Positions 16,145 through 25,818 of a stretch of 64,000 nt of DNA are shown one piece after another. A program made the translations under genes and the position numbers. The notes beneath the pieces were generated by a model. The model worked only from the letters and a program-made list of their open reading frames with translations, did no database searches and was not told the origin of the DNA. Source of the stretch: JAFDWR01 sp038216655 (GTDB lineage Bacteria; Armatimonadota; Fimbriimonadia; Fimbriimonadales; Fimbriimonadaceae); assembly GCA_038216655.1 (NCBI GenBank), contig JBBQPZ010000002.1:1-64000 (forward strand), read 5' to 3'. Every line of letters starts with the position of its first letter. Within the stretch, counting starts at the first letter, position 1.

Positions 16145-18071
16145 GGAACACCCGATCCAAGTTTGCCACCGCATCCGAACTCATGTCGGAGGAGGTGATG
16201 AGACGGAAGTAAACCGTGCCGTCGTCGTCCACAAACCGCCCGAAGTTGGGGATCGCCATCGCCTGGGTCGCCATCGACGTGGGCGAGGCTCCCGAATGGA
16301 ACGTCACGAAGTTCCCGTATGGATACGACGCGCTCGACCAATCGTAGAGCTGAATCGTCTCCGTGCCGACGCTTGACCCGGTGAACATCCGGGTGACGTT
16401 CAGGTTCATCGTCGCCACGTTCGGGATACGTCGGAAGGTGCCTTGGACGATGATGAATCCGTCACCTCGTCTCGTACAGGTCATGACTTGTCCGTCGGTC
16501 GCGAGCGTCTGGAAGAACCCGCCCTGCAGCGTGGCACCCTGAGTTGACGCTTCGGCCAAGGGATAGGCGTTGTAGCTGTTCGCGCCTGGGTTCGTCACCG
16601 TTGCGATCAGGTTGCCATCTACTTTGATCTCAAGCGGGTCATTGTTGACGGGCAGGTTGACGTCGATGTAATCGCGTCCCCGTCCGACAATGCTGAGGCT
16701 GGACCTTGCCGAGCTGACCGCCAGGGTCGCCGGCACGCCAAAGCCGCGACCGTAGATGCGACTCACCCGGTCACCGGCAGGCATCTTCTTGCCCGCCCGC
16801 AAGTTGCTTACCCACCGAACTACCGGCGGCTTCGCCGGCGCACCGCCGCCGAGCATCCGCTGAACGGCGGCATTGGCGTTACATAGACCGTAATTGGAGA
16901 ACTCGCCGAACGGAGCTTGGTTCTGGAGCGTCGCGGTGTCCTCGATCGCATCCCGCACCTGGTCTGGCGTCGCGGCCGGATTGACGGAGAAGCAGAGCGC
17001 GGCGATTCCCGCCACCTGGGGGCAGGCACCGCTGGTCCCCGCGAACCCGGAGGTGTAACCGCCACCATTGGTGATGGTGCTAAGCGAGACGCCGGGTGAA
17101 GCCACGTCGACCCAGGAGCCGAAGTCGGAGAAGCCCGCCTTGTTCAAGTTCGTATCGAGCGCGGCCACGCTCAGGACGTTCTCGTAGGCTCCCGGATAGT
17201 AAGAGTAGACCGTGCTGTCGTTGCCTGCCGCCGCCACAGGGAGAACGCCGCGCGCATAGGCGTAATTCATCGCCACTTCCTCGGCTGCAGTGACGCGATC
17301 GGCGAAGTAGCTCATCGAAAACACCCTCACCCCCATGTTTGCCGCGTAGATGTACGCCGGAACCGTCGCGGAATCGTAGAAGTAGCCGGCGCTGTTGGCC
17401 GCCTTAATCGGCATGATCGTGCAGTGAGGCGCGACGCCGGTGACGCCGATGTTGTTGTCCTGAACCGCCGCCACTAGCCCCGCGCACGCGGTTCCGTGTC
17501 CGTAGTCATCCGCGGGGAGATTGTCGTTGTTGACAAAGTCCCAACCATGAACGTCGTCGATGTATCCATTCCCGTCGTCGTCGATCCCGTTGTCGGGGAT
17601 CTCCCCGGGGTTGGTGAAGATGTTCGCGGCCAGGTCCGGGTGGGTTGCATCGACTCCCGTATCGATTACGGCGACCGTGATGCTGGGATCACCCTTGGTG
17701 GTGTCCCAGGCCGTGTCGACGTTGAGCGCCCGGGTGTGCCACTGGTCCGGCCAGCGCGGGTCGTTCGGCACGTATGCCGGGAGCGAGGCCTTGTCGTATT
17801 CGACGCGAAGCACCGCTGGCGATGTCGCGAGGCGTGCGCGCATCCGCTGAAGCATCCCCCTCGGCGTGGTGACCACCGCGAATCCGATCTCGGGAAGGTC
17901 TCGCAAAACGGACATTCCCGCGATCTTCTTGAGCCCGGCCACTCCGCTGGAAGGGGCGTATTGGACGAGTAGGTTGTTGGGATGGACGAGTTCAGACCCA
18001 ATTCGGATGGGCAAGATCGGTTTGGAGGCAGGAGGTCCGGCAACGATGGCGGCAAGCAAAGTCAAAAGCAC
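16122..18071 (-). CDS. Secreted subtilisin-like serine protease (S8)
   Basis: 649 aa. It has an N-terminal signal (MLLTLLAAIVAGPPAS) and a propeptide-like region to about residue 100. The protease domain carries Asp in VAVIDTGVDATHPDL, His in YGHGTACAGLVAA and Ser in GTSGACPQVAGIAAL. NPGEIPDNGIDDDGNGYIDDVHGW is a calcium-loop-like insert common in secreted bacterial subtilases. About 230 C-terminal residues follow, probably beta-sandwich domains. GTG start at 18071, 6 bases after TAAGGT. The 3' end overlaps the convergent helicase gene by 23 bp. Confidence 0.93.
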   Translation of the reverse strand: MLLTLLAAIVAGPPASKPILPIRIGSELVHPNNLLVQYAPSSGVAGLKKIAGMSVLRDLPEIGFAVVTTPRGMLQRMRARLATSPAVLRVEYDKASLPAYVPNDPRWPDQWHTRALNVDTAWDTTKGDPSITVAVIDTGVDATHPDLAANIFTNPGEIPDNGIDDDGNGYIDDVHGWDFVNNDNLPADDYGHGTACAGLVAAVQDNNIGVTGVAPHCTIMPIKAANSAGYFYDSATVPAYIYAANMGVRVFSMSYFADRVTAAEEVAMNYAYARGVLPVAAAGNDSTVYSYYPGAYENVLSVAALDTNLNKAGFSDFGSWVDVASPGVSLSTITNGGGYTSGFAGTSGACPQVAGIAALCFSVNPAATPDQVRDAIEDTATLQNQAPFGEFSNYGLCNANAAVQRMLGGGAPAKPPVVRWVSNLRAGKKMPAGDRVSRIYGRGFGVPATLAVSSARSSLSIVGRGRDYIDVNLPVNNDPLEIKVDGNLIATVTNPGANSYNAYPLAEASTQGATLQGGFFQTLATDGQVMTCTRRGDGFIIVQGTFRRIPNVATMNLNVTRMFTGSSVGTETIQLYDWSSASYPYGNFVTFHSGASPTSMATQAMAIPNFGRFVDDDGTVYFRLITSSDMSSDAVANLDRVFLSPPLSH

Positions 18072-18077
18072 GTCTCT

Positions 18078-18083
18078 ACCTTA
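18078..18083 (-). promoter_or_regulatory. -10 box TAAGGT of the subtilase gene, leaderless
   Basis: TAAGGT lies 6 bases before the GTG start at 18071 on the minus strand. Confidence 0.5.
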
Positions 18084-18193
18084 TCCCCGATTTGGCGGTG
18101 GCGACACCGCAAAAAGGCTAGGAGTTGGTATTAGTAGTGGATGAAGTCTGAGTCTGAGTTGGAGTGTTGGATTGTTCTCCTCAAAAATCGTGG

Positions 18194-18380
18194 TTGTCAT
18201 TCCGACCGACGCTGCCCACCCGCACGTGACAGGAACTTAGCATCGGATGCGGTGGAGTGGAGGAACCTGACCGTCATCGCTTCGTGCTTGTATTCCCGCG
18301 ACAAATGGGGCAAGGGTCCACAAGCAAGAGGCGATTCCTGTCAGATCCCTCGATTTCGCTAGGGCTCCCTCGGGATGACA
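18194..18380. repeat. Family I palindromic intergenic repeat, copy b
   Basis: Ends TTGTCATTCCGACCGACG and CCTCGGGATGACAA; internal GGAGGAACCTGACCGTCATCG as in the other copies. A short TCTGAG/TTGGAG microsatellite lies just outside its left end (about 18145-18175). Confidence 0.75.
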
Positions 18381-18437
18381 ACCGGCCCCGCCGAAGGACC
18401 CACCCCTGGAACCCGGGCGTCGTACGCTGAAACTAAG

Positions 18438-18941
18438 ATGCTGTTAGGAGATGTTCTCACCGTCGTCGCCTCGATCTTCGGCCTTGGAGTTTCGACCTGG
18501 GCCCTCTTCGTAGGTAGTGCGTTTCTTTTCGATCGAAAGTCCGTTCGCGCCCAGTCGATCCTCGAAAGCGGGCCGGGCAAGACCTTTTGGGTCGGCCTGT
18601 TCTTCACCTTCGTGATTGGTGCCCTCGGATTCCGACTCATCGCCGTGCCTCTGCCCTTGGCCAAGCTCCTCGGGATCGCCGTGCTCGGCCTCCTGATCGC
18701 GCTTGTCGCGGTCGGTGGGGCGGGCCTCAGCCGCGTGATCGCAGATCGTATCCGCCACGAAGACGTCTCCGTGACGCCACTTCCTGCGATCGTCCGCGGC
18801 GCACTTTACATAGTGCTCGCCTCCGCGATGCCGCTTGTCGGCACCTTGGCGATCGCGCCGTTCGTGCTGATCCTCTGCGCTGGTGCCGGTGCCCGGGTCG
18901 TCCTGAGCAAGGCCACCGAAGTCGTTCGTCACGAGGCGTAA
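18438..18941 (+). CDS. Small integral membrane protein
   Basis: 167 aa. About four transmembrane segments are visible (around residues 5-27, 48-68, 73-95 and 120-150), with a short charged loop ADRIRHEDVS. I do not recognise a family. The ATG at 18438 is chosen because the upstream open frame lies in repeat DNA. TACGCT lies 9 bases before it. It is followed directly (TAAG-ATG) by the DUF1800 gene, so it probably heads that operon. Confidence 0.65.
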   Translation: MLLGDVLTVVASIFGLGVSTWALFVGSAFLFDRKSVRAQSILESGPGKTFWVGLFFTFVIGALGFRLIAVPLPLAKLLGIAVLGLLIALVAVGGAGLSRVIADRIRHEDVSVTPLPAIVRGALYIVLASAMPLVGTLAIAPFVLILCAGAGARVVLSKATEVVRHEA

Positions 18942-18942
18942 G

Positions 18943-20370
18943 ATGCTCTCTCGACGTCGCTTGATCGGACTCGGGCTCGCCGGCGCGACCCTGAGTGGCT
19001 GCACACGAATCGCCCGGGGCCTGGATGGAGATCGGCTCCCTGCCGATCTCACCCTTCCCGCTGGCGATGTCCACCCGACCGTTCGCCTCCTTGACCGTGC
19101 GGGATTCGGGCCCCGACCCGGTGAGGTCGCGGAGGTCGAGCGGACCGGGCGCGAGGCTTGGCTGGAATCCCAACTCCACCCGGACGACAACGAGCCGAGC
19201 GGCCTTAAATTTCAACTTTCTAGGCTCGATGTTAGCAATATCGATGGCATGGAGCTTCGTGACATGCCCGAGAACGAGATGCTCCGCCAGATGTCACAAG
19301 CCGCCATTCTGCGTGCCATCTACTCGCCGTGGCAGCTTCGCGAGCGGATGGTCGACTTCTGGACTAACCACTTCAACATCTACGCTCGCAAGGGACTGGC
19401 CGCCTATCGGAAGCCAAACGACGACCTTCACGTCATCCGCGCCAACGCGCTCCTGACTTTCCCCAATTTGCTGCGTGCCAGCGCCCACTCGCCCGCCATG
19501 CTCGCGTTTCTGGACAACCGTCAGAACATGCGGGGAGTTGCGAACGAGAATTACGCTCGCGAGCTGATGGAACTCCACACCCTCGGCGTTCACGGGGGTT
19601 ACACCCAGTACGACGTGCAAGAGGTCGCCCGTTGCTTCACCGGCTGGACGGTCGAGGATGGCTTCCTCCAACATCGAGGCGCTTTCAAATTTGATCCGGA
19701 ACGCCACGACAGGGGCGAGAAGACGGTACTCGGTGTGAAGATTCCCGCCGAAGGCGGTCAGAACGACGGCGAACACGTGCTCGAAATCCTCGCCCACCAT
19801 CCGGCTTGCGCCCGATTTATTGCTCAGAAGATGGTCCGCCACTTCCTCGGCGGAGCAAACGAAGCGTGGGTCAGCAAGCTCGCCAAGATTTACACCGAAA
19901 CCGGAGGCGACATCCCGTCCATGCTCCGCCCCTTGCTGCTTTCTCAAGAAGCGCTCGAAGGCGATCCGGTTTCCAAGCGGCCCCTCGACTTCGTCGTCTC
20001 TGCGCTCCGTGCGCTCGATGCGGACACTGACGGCGGTCGTCAGATTCAGGACCATCTCGTCGCGATGGGCCAGCCGCTTTTCGAGTGGCCCATGCCCGAC
20101 GGCTATCCGGACAAGACCAGCGCCTGGACCGGCTCACTCCTCGCTCGCTGGAACTTCGCGCTCAAACTCGCGAGTAACCAACTCGAAGGCTCGACCGTCG
20201 ACCTCAAGCATCTCGCTTCACGAATTGGCCAAGGTGGGGACGCCGACAAGATGGTGGCCGTCGTCCTCCCGGGCCGGGACCTTGCCCACATTCAGGAGGC
20301 GGCCAAGGGTGCCGAGCTCTCCCAATTCGCTGCCCTCAGCCTCTGCGCACCGGAGTTCCAATGGCGCTAG
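18943..20370 (+). CDS. DUF1800 family exported protein
   Basis: 475 aa. The N-terminus MLSRRRLIGLGLAGATLSGC has a twin-arginine-like motif, a hydrophobic stretch and a possible lipobox (LSGC). The body matches the DUF1800 pattern: LLDRAGFGPRPGEVAEV near residue 50, REALMVDFWTNHFN-like text (ERMVDFWTNHFNIY), NENYARELMELHTLGVHGGYTQYDVQEVARCFTGWTV, and HHPACARFIAQKMVRHF. The biochemical role of the family is not established. It is nearly always paired with a DUF1501 gene, as here with a 10-base overlap. Confidence 0.9.
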   Translation: MLSRRRLIGLGLAGATLSGCTRIARGLDGDRLPADLTLPAGDVHPTVRLLDRAGFGPRPGEVAEVERTGREAWLESQLHPDDNEPSGLKFQLSRLDVSNIDGMELRDMPENEMLRQMSQAAILRAIYSPWQLRERMVDFWTNHFNIYARKGLAAYRKPNDDLHVIRANALLTFPNLLRASAHSPAMLAFLDNRQNMRGVANENYARELMELHTLGVHGGYTQYDVQEVARCFTGWTVEDGFLQHRGAFKFDPERHDRGEKTVLGVKIPAEGGQNDGEHVLEILAHHPACARFIAQKMVRHFLGGANEAWVSKLAKIYTETGGDIPSMLRPLLLSQEALEGDPVSKRPLDFVVSALRALDADTDGGRQIQDHLVAMGQPLFEWPMPDGYPDKTSAWTGSLLARWNFALKLASNQLEGSTVDLKHLASRIGQGGDADKMVAVVLPGRDLAHIQEAAKGAELSQFAALSLCAPEFQWR

Positions 20371-21641
20371 ATCACTCTTGCGAAGACTATCGACGTACCA
20401 CTCGACGCTCGCTCCTCATGGGGGCAGGAATCTCCTCGGTTGCCTGGATGACCCGCTCGGCCCTCTCTCAGGTCGGCGTCCGTCCCGGCAACGCTGACGC
20501 CGGCGGCGACATTGTCGTGAGCATCTTCCTCCGGGGCGGCGCCGATGGCATGAGCGTCGTCGTTCCCTACGGCGAAGACGCCTACCACCGCGCCCGACCC
20601 AACATCGGACTCGCCAGACCCAACGACAACTCGGCCGCTGCCAATGCTCGTTGCCTCGATCTCGACGGCTTCTTCGGGCTCAATCCCGCCCTTGCTCCCC
20701 TCCTGCCGCTGTACAAGGACGGCCACCTCGCGGTTGTCCATGCCGTGGGCTCGGGGGACCAGACCCGCTCCCACTTCGAGGCGATGAACCTGATGGAGCG
20801 CGGTCTCGGGCAGCCGGTCGGCGATGTCGCTAGTGGCTGGCTCGCCCGTCACCTCGCCTCCTCACCACCGCGCGCCGCCTCCCCGCTTCGCGCGGTTTCG
20901 ATCTCCTCGACCATGCCCGACTCGCTCCGAGGGGCGACCGACGCCCTGGCTATCGAGTCGCTCGACCGCTTCCGCATCGACTCCGATCAGGACGCGGCGG
21001 TCAGGCAGTCCCTCGCCTCGCTCTACAAGCACGGCAAGGATGCGATGTCGATCGCCGGACGCGAGACGCTTGACGTCCTCGACACTTTGAACCGCCTCGA
21101 CCCGAAATCGTACAAAGCCGCGAACGGCGCGACCTACCCGGTCTCCGACCTCGGCCAGGGCCTCCGCCAGGTCGCCTTCCTCGTTCGAGCCAACGTCGGG
21201 CTTGAGGTCGCCTGCCTCGACCGCGGCGGGTGGGATACCCACGTCGTCCAGGGCGCGACCACCGGGTTGCTCGCTCTCCAACTCGATGATCTCGGGGCTT
21301 GCCTCGCGGCTTTCGCCGCCGATCTCGGGTCGGACCTGATGAAGCGAGTCAGCGTGGTGGTGCAGACCGAGTTCGGACGACGCCTCCAAGAGAACACCAG
21401 CCTCGGCACCGACCACGGTCGCGCCAGCATGATGCTGCTCATCGGTGGCGGATTCAAAGGCGGCAAGGTCTACTCCCAGTGGCCGGGTCTCGAAGAGCAC
21501 CAACTTGAGGACCCCGGGGACCTGAAGGTCACGACCGACTACCGTGACGTGCTCGCTGAAGTGCTCACTAAGCGCGTGCAGCACGCGAACCTGGGGCAGG
21601 TATTCCCCGGCTACGTGCCAAATCCCCTCGGCGTCTGCTGA
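20361..21641 (+). CDS. DUF1501 family exported protein
   Basis: 426 aa. The N-terminus RRTTRRSLLMGAGISSVAW is a twin-arginine signal. Typical family text includes VSIFLRGGADGMSVVVPYGEDAYHRARP, LAVVHAVGSGDQTRSHFEAM, DRGGWDTH and VVQTEFGRRLQENTSLGTDHGRASMMLLIGGG. DUF1501 belongs to the alkaline-phosphatase/sulfatase-like superfamily, but its activity is unknown. The overlap with the DUF1800 gene implies co-translation, and both should leave through the Tat pathway. Confidence 0.92.
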   Translation: MALDHSCEDYRRTTRRSLLMGAGISSVAWMTRSALSQVGVRPGNADAGGDIVVSIFLRGGADGMSVVVPYGEDAYHRARPNIGLARPNDNSAAANARCLDLDGFFGLNPALAPLLPLYKDGHLAVVHAVGSGDQTRSHFEAMNLMERGLGQPVGDVASGWLARHLASSPPRAASPLRAVSISSTMPDSLRGATDALAIESLDRFRIDSDQDAAVRQSLASLYKHGKDAMSIAGRETLDVLDTLNRLDPKSYKAANGATYPVSDLGQGLRQVAFLVRANVGLEVACLDRGGWDTHVVQGATTGLLALQLDDLGACLAAFAADLGSDLMKRVSVVVQTEFGRRLQENTSLGTDHGRASMMLLIGGGFKGGKVYSQWPGLEEHQLEDPGDLKVTTDYRDVLAEVLTKRVQHANLGQVFPGYVPNPLGVC

Positions 21642-21744
21642 AAATCTGAACATCCCAGTAGTCTCGCGGGCTGATACAGGTGCGAAGTCACCCCGATGAT
21701 GTACAGGGACGGGCACGGAAGCTCGTCTTGGATGGGATGACCGA

Positions 21745-23121
21745 ATGAGAAACGGATTGCGCGCACATATTCGAGTGGAAACCGGGCTACGGGTCGACCC
21801 GCGGGTGGTTCTCTCCAGCCAGATTCTTCAGCTTACGACGCAGGAGTTGGAGCAGGCAATCGAGACGGAGCTCAACGAGAACCCCGCCCTGGAGCGTCTG
21901 CAAGACGACTACGAGCCGCTGAGCGAGGACACGATTCTCAAGTCCGTTGCGCCTCAAGAGCTGCGCCCCGGCAGTGAAGATCAGGAATTCCGCCGATCTC
22001 TGCCCAACGACGACTCCGCACCCGATTGGCTCGACCTCGCCTCCTCGACGACGTCGCTGATCGAGCACCTCCGCGCCCAGCTTCTCCCCATGCTCGAAGC
22101 CAAGTACCGCGGCCTCGGCGAGTACCTCGTTGAGAGCATCAGCGAGAAGGGCTATCTTGACGCCTCCCTGGAAGAGGTGGCACTTGCGATGAACGTCTCC
22201 CTGGAAGAAGCCGAAATGGCGCTCGCCAGGCTCCAGGAGTGCGAGCCGGCGGGTATCGGTGCCCGCGACCTCCGCGAGTGCCTCCTACTCCAGCTTCGCG
22301 ATGCGAAGAGCATCGAGGAACAACTGGCCCGGGCTATCATCCGCAGCCAGATGGACGAGTTCGTGGCCCGCCGCGCCGGGAAGATCTCGCGTCGGTATAA
22401 GGTGCTGCCCGCGGTGGTTGAAGAGGCGTTCAAAGTCATCCTCGAACTGAATCCATTCCCGGGCGAAGGGTTCTGCCCGGGCACGCATTCGAGCCGCGAG
22501 GGACGCTCGATCGGCATCACGGCCGACCTGAAGCTAAGCCGGACCGAGCAGGGCTGGGAGATCGAGGTGAAGGGAGCCGAGCCGACGTCGCTCAGCATCA
22601 ACCGCGCCTACGACAAGAAGTTCCAAGCCGCCCAGAACGGCGGCAAGATCGACGCCGACGAGAAGCGACACGTGACGACCTACGTGCAGCGGGCGAACGA
22701 CTTCATCACGAGCCTGCAACAGCGACGGAGGACGATCCGTAAGATCGGTGAGTATCTGGTCGAGCACCAGGCCAGCTTTGTCTCGACGGGAAGCTACCAA
22801 TTCCTTCGCTCGCTCACGCGCTCCCAGATGGCCCGGGATATCGGCCTGCACGAAAGCACGGTCAGTCGCGCGACGATGGGCAAATTCGTCCAGATCGCCA
22901 ACGGCGACGTCGTGTCGTTCGAAGTCTTCTTCAAGCCCGCTCTGCGGGTGCAGAAGATGATCGAGGAGATCCTCCGGGCCGAAGATCCGGATCAGCCGCT
23001 CTCCGACGAGCTGATCGCCAAGATGCTCGCCCGTAAGGGTGTGGATGTGGCAAGGCGGACGGTTAACAAGTATCGCGACCGGACGAAGCTGCTGTCGTCT
23101 CGAAAGCGTCGCTCGGCGTAG
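21745..23121 (+). CDS. rpoN: RNA polymerase sigma-54 factor
   Basis: 458 aa. Region I is Gln/Leu-rich (RVVLSSQILQLTTQELEQAIETELNENPALERL). The core-binding region includes CEPAGIGARDLRECLLLQLRD. The DNA-binding region has the HTH text TRSQMARDIGLHESTVSRATMGKFVQ and the RpoN box ARRTVNKYR near the C-terminus. It directs RNA polymerase to -24/-12 promoters that need an AAA+ activator. No activator gene or clear -24/-12 promoter was recognised in the window. It follows the DUF1501 gene by 103 bases on the same strand. Confidence 0.96.
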   Translation: MRNGLRAHIRVETGLRVDPRVVLSSQILQLTTQELEQAIETELNENPALERLQDDYEPLSEDTILKSVAPQELRPGSEDQEFRRSLPNDDSAPDWLDLASSTTSLIEHLRAQLLPMLEAKYRGLGEYLVESISEKGYLDASLEEVALAMNVSLEEAEMALARLQECEPAGIGARDLRECLLLQLRDAKSIEEQLARAIIRSQMDEFVARRAGKISRRYKVLPAVVEEAFKVILELNPFPGEGFCPGTHSSREGRSIGITADLKLSRTEQGWEIEVKGAEPTSLSINRAYDKKFQAAQNGGKIDADEKRHVTTYVQRANDFITSLQQRRRTIRKIGEYLVEHQASFVSTGSYQFLRSLTRSQMARDIGLHESTVSRATMGKFVQIANGDVVSFEVFFKPALRVQKMIEEILRAEDPDQPLSDELIAKMLARKGVDVARRTVNKYRDRTKLLSSRKRRSA

Positions 23122-23131
23122 CGCCACGTTT

Positions 23132-23301
23132 CCGTCATCCAGAGCGGAAGACCGAGCCTAAGGGAAGGTCTGGAGGCGAAGGATCTCGAATCCCCCACGC
23201 GGATTGGATGTATGCTCACCGACCCCGGTTTGGAGGTTGAAGGGGAGATCCTTCGCCTTCGCTGCCTTCGCCAAGGCTCGGCGCTACGCTCTGGATGACG
23301 G
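23132..23301. repeat. Family II palindromic intergenic repeat, copy b
   Basis: Left end CCGTCATCCAGAGCGGAAG, right end CGCTCTGGATGACGG. The mirrored internal blocks GGCGAAGGATCTC and GAGATCCTTCGCC are visible. It lies between rpoN and the nitroreductase gene. Confidence 0.8.
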
Positions 23302-23323
23302 ACACCTATCACTCCAAACCCAT

Positions 23324-23347
23324 CTCCAACTCCAACTCCAACTCCAA
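23324..23347. repeat. Hexamer microsatellite, 4 units of CTCCAA
   Basis: Four perfect CTCCAA units end 17 bases before the -10 box TACCCT of the next gene, so the array occupies the -35 position. Confidence 0.85.
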
Positions 23348-23364
23348 CTCAGAGACTCCGGCGG

Positions 23365-23370
23365 TACCCT
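23365..23370 (+). promoter_or_regulatory. -10 box TACCCT of the nitroreductase gene, leaderless
   Basis: TACCCT is 6 bases before the ATG at 23377. The -35 region falls in the CTCCAA array. Confidence 0.5.
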
Positions 23371-23376
23371 GAGCTC

Positions 23377-24180
23377 ATGTTCGACGAGACCTTCGCGCAG
23401 AACTGGCGAGCCCGATATGGCACCGAACCTGGGTGCGAAATCCCTGAGCTGATTCGATTCCTTGGCCACCGGTCCGTGCGGAAATACTCCGACCGTCCCA
23501 TCTCCGAAGAAACCGCTATGGCTCTCTTTGCCGCCGCGCAGAGTGCCGCCACTAGCTCTTCCCTCCAGCTCTGGAGTGCCATCTCCGTCCAAGATACCGA
23601 GCGAAGGGAAGAGATCGCCAAGCTCTGTGACAACCAAGTCCAAGTCAAAGAAGCCCCCTGGTTCTTCTGCTTCTTCGCCGACCATCACCGGCTCCGGCAG
23701 GCCGCGTTGAGGGTCGGAGAAGACCCCTCCAACCTCGACTTCGCCGAGTTCTACACCATGGCCGTCGTCGATGCCGCCCTTGCCGCGGAGCGGATGGTTT
23801 GCGCGGCGGAATCGCTTGACATGGGGATTTGCTACATCGGCGCGCTCCGTAATGATCCGGCGGGCGTCCAGCAGTTCTTCAACCTCCCGGAAGGGGTGTT
23901 CGGCGTATTCGGACTGTGCGTCGGCTACCCTGCCGAAGACCTCGTCGCCGAGGTCAAACCGCGCCTCAACCAAGACCAGATCTGGTTCCGGGAAACATAC
24001 GACCAGGCCGTCTCGACGGAGGAGTACGACGGGCGCATGCGCCCTTTCTACGAGGCGCAGAACATGAAGGGCGACTACGCCTGGTCCTCCCGCAGCGGTC
24101 GGCGTCTGAGCCTGAAGGCGATGACCGGACGCGAAGTCCTTCTCGAGTGGCTCCGATCTCGCGGCATGCTAAGGCGCTGA
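23377..24180 (+). CDS. NAD(P)H-dependent nitroreductase (NfsA/FRP-like)
   Basis: 267 aa. Flavoprotein of the FMN-dependent oxidoreductase family that reduces nitro compounds, quinones or flavin. Family marks are HRSVRKYSDRPISEE with the FMN-phosphate-binding Arg residues, AAQSAATSSSLQLWS, GDNxxQV-like text (CDNQVQVKEAPWFFCFFAD), AAESLDMGICYIGALRNDP, and VFGLCVGYP. Length fits the NfsA/Frp group rather than the shorter NfsB group. A predicted leaderless promoter precedes it. Confidence 0.9.
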   Translation: MFDETFAQNWRARYGTEPGCEIPELIRFLGHRSVRKYSDRPISEETAMALFAAAQSAATSSSLQLWSAISVQDTERREEIAKLCDNQVQVKEAPWFFCFFADHHRLRQAALRVGEDPSNLDFAEFYTMAVVDAALAAERMVCAAESLDMGICYIGALRNDPAGVQQFFNLPEGVFGVFGLCVGYPAEDLVAEVKPRLNQDQIWFRETYDQAVSTEEYDGRMRPFYEAQNMKGDYAWSSRSGRRLSLKAMTGREVLLEWLRSRGMLRR

Positions 24181-24311
24181 ATCTGCGTACTAACCGTGCC
24201 CGGTGTACGTCGAAGAGGGTAGGGCGACGCATGGACCAAGCGACAAAACCCGGTACCCACAGGCCGCTAGCCCAGCTAGTGGGCCCGGACGGCGCGTGTC
24301 ATGATGATTCA

Positions 24312-25592
24312 ATGCGACGTCGGGCGGCGAGCGAGTTGCCGAACTACCCGCAGGATCGCCTCATGTTCGTCGAGGGGCTCCGCGGGATTGCTGCACTCTA
24401 CGTCGTGCTCTCCCATTTCCGGTCGATGGTCGACCCCAGCGAGCTCGCGGGCAAGGCCAGTTCCGCCCCCGAGTGGCTCCGCCACGTTCTCGCCCCGTTC
24501 AGCCAGGGTCCCCTCGCCGTGGCCGCGTTTATCGTCCTGTCCGGCTTCTGCCTCCAGGTTTCTCTTTTCAACGGCAAGGACGGGCGCATCAGCGACCTTC
24601 GCCGGTTCTTCATTAGGAGAGCCTGGCGCATCCTGCCGCCCTACTACGCCTGCCTCGCGCTCTCGATCGTGGTCGCCCTGACGGTGACGGTGAACCAGCA
24701 TACGATGCCGTTCGATCAGTACGTGCCGGTCACCGCGCGCAATGTCTGGGCCCACGTGTTCCTCGTCCACAACTTCAGCGCCGACACGATGTACAAAATC
24801 AACGGCGTACTCTGGAGCATCGCGATCGAAGCCCAGCTCTACCTGCTGTTTCCCTGGCTCGTCGCCGCGCTTTTCAAGATTGGCCGCGTGGGGATCCTGC
24901 TCCTTACCACCGCAATCGCGGTCGCCGTGCTCGGCATCTTCCCCGAGTCGATCAAGCTCTATCCCTGGTTCCTGCCTCTCTTCGCCCTCGGCATGGTCAC
25001 CGCGCACTTCGCCTACCGTCCCAATGCGCGGGTCGGCGTACTCCCCGGGCTGGGCCTGTTCGTCTTCGTCGCCGGCATCGGCACCACCGCCTGGGCCGTC
25101 TGGGCCCGCCAGGCGATTCCGATCACCAACAGCGCCGTCGCCCTCGCCGTCGCCGGGATGATCTACCTTGGCTCCGTCGCGCCCCACCAATGGCTACCTC
25201 GCGCCTTCGCGTGGCGTCCCCTTGCCGCCATGGGCGCGTTCTCGTATTCGCTCTATCTGATCCATCACCCGATCGAGCAGGTCCTCTACGTCTTCCGCCC
25301 CAGCTTCATCCAGGGGCCCGCCGCCGGAGTCGCGTACCTCCTCGTGGTCGGATTGCCGATTATCCTACTCGCGAGTTACGGATTCAGCCGAGTCTTCGAA
25401 CGACCGTTCATCCTCAATCGGAAGGTCGTCGAGCCGGTGCTCCGAGACGGACTGGGAACACCCCTGTCCCTCCCCCTGCGCACCGCCGCGAGAACCGCAC
25501 GCCTCGAATACGTCGAGCCCCGAAAACGAACCCATGCGGTCGTTCAGATCACGGAAGGTTCGGGGGCGACGTTGTTCTCCGCTCCGGGATAA
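24312..25592 (+). CDS. Acyltransferase 3 family membrane protein
   Basis: 426 aa from the ATG at 24312. The family transfers acyl groups to extracellular carbohydrates (O-antigen, peptidoglycan). The opening DRLMFVEGLRGIAALYVVLSHF carries the conserved RG-ALxVxxxH motif with the catalytic-site His. About ten hydrophobic segments follow, with FFIRRAWRILPPYY and GVLWSIAIEAQLYLLFPW as expected. The last 50 residues are an Arg-rich cytosolic tail. CATGAT lies 6 bases before the chosen ATG; an in-frame ATG at 24231 is an alternative. The acceptor is unknown. Confidence 0.88.
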   Translation: MRRRAASELPNYPQDRLMFVEGLRGIAALYVVLSHFRSMVDPSELAGKASSAPEWLRHVLAPFSQGPLAVAAFIVLSGFCLQVSLFNGKDGRISDLRRFFIRRAWRILPPYYACLALSIVVALTVTVNQHTMPFDQYVPVTARNVWAHVFLVHNFSADTMYKINGVLWSIAIEAQLYLLFPWLVAALFKIGRVGILLLTTAIAVAVLGIFPESIKLYPWFLPLFALGMVTAHFAYRPNARVGVLPGLGLFVFVAGIGTTAWAVWARQAIPITNSAVALAVAGMIYLGSVAPHQWLPRAFAWRPLAAMGAFSYSLYLIHHPIEQVLYVFRPSFIQGPAAGVAYLLVVGLPIILLASYGFSRVFERPFILNRKVVEPVLRDGLGTPLSLPLRTAARTARLEYVEPRKRTHAVVQITEGSGATLFSAPG

Positions 25593-25606
25593 GTACTCCT
25601 CGCGAT

Positions 25607-25774
25607 GCCCCTCCCAGCCTCCCCCCGGGGCGGGGGAGGAGTTCAGTTTGAGGGTGATTGTTAGGAAGGCGGCCTAGAGTCAAGGTCCGCACCTTTCTTG
25701 AAGTTACACCTAAGGCCTTGCAAACGCCGAAGGCAGAACTCCTCCCCCGCCCCGGGGGGAGGTTGGGAGGGGGC
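25607..25774. repeat. Family III GC-rich palindromic repeat, copy b
   Basis: The left arm CCCCTCCCAGCCTCCCC continues to GGGGCGGGGGAGGAGTTC. It is mirrored by GAACTCCTCCCCCGCCCC and then GGGGGGAGGTTGGGAGGGGG. It separates convergent genes. Related arms are at 41503-41540 and 42679-42712. Confidence 0.8.
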
Positions 25775-25818
25775 CATCCACACCTAACGGCACACGGGAA
25801 GCCCGGCGTGCCGACGCC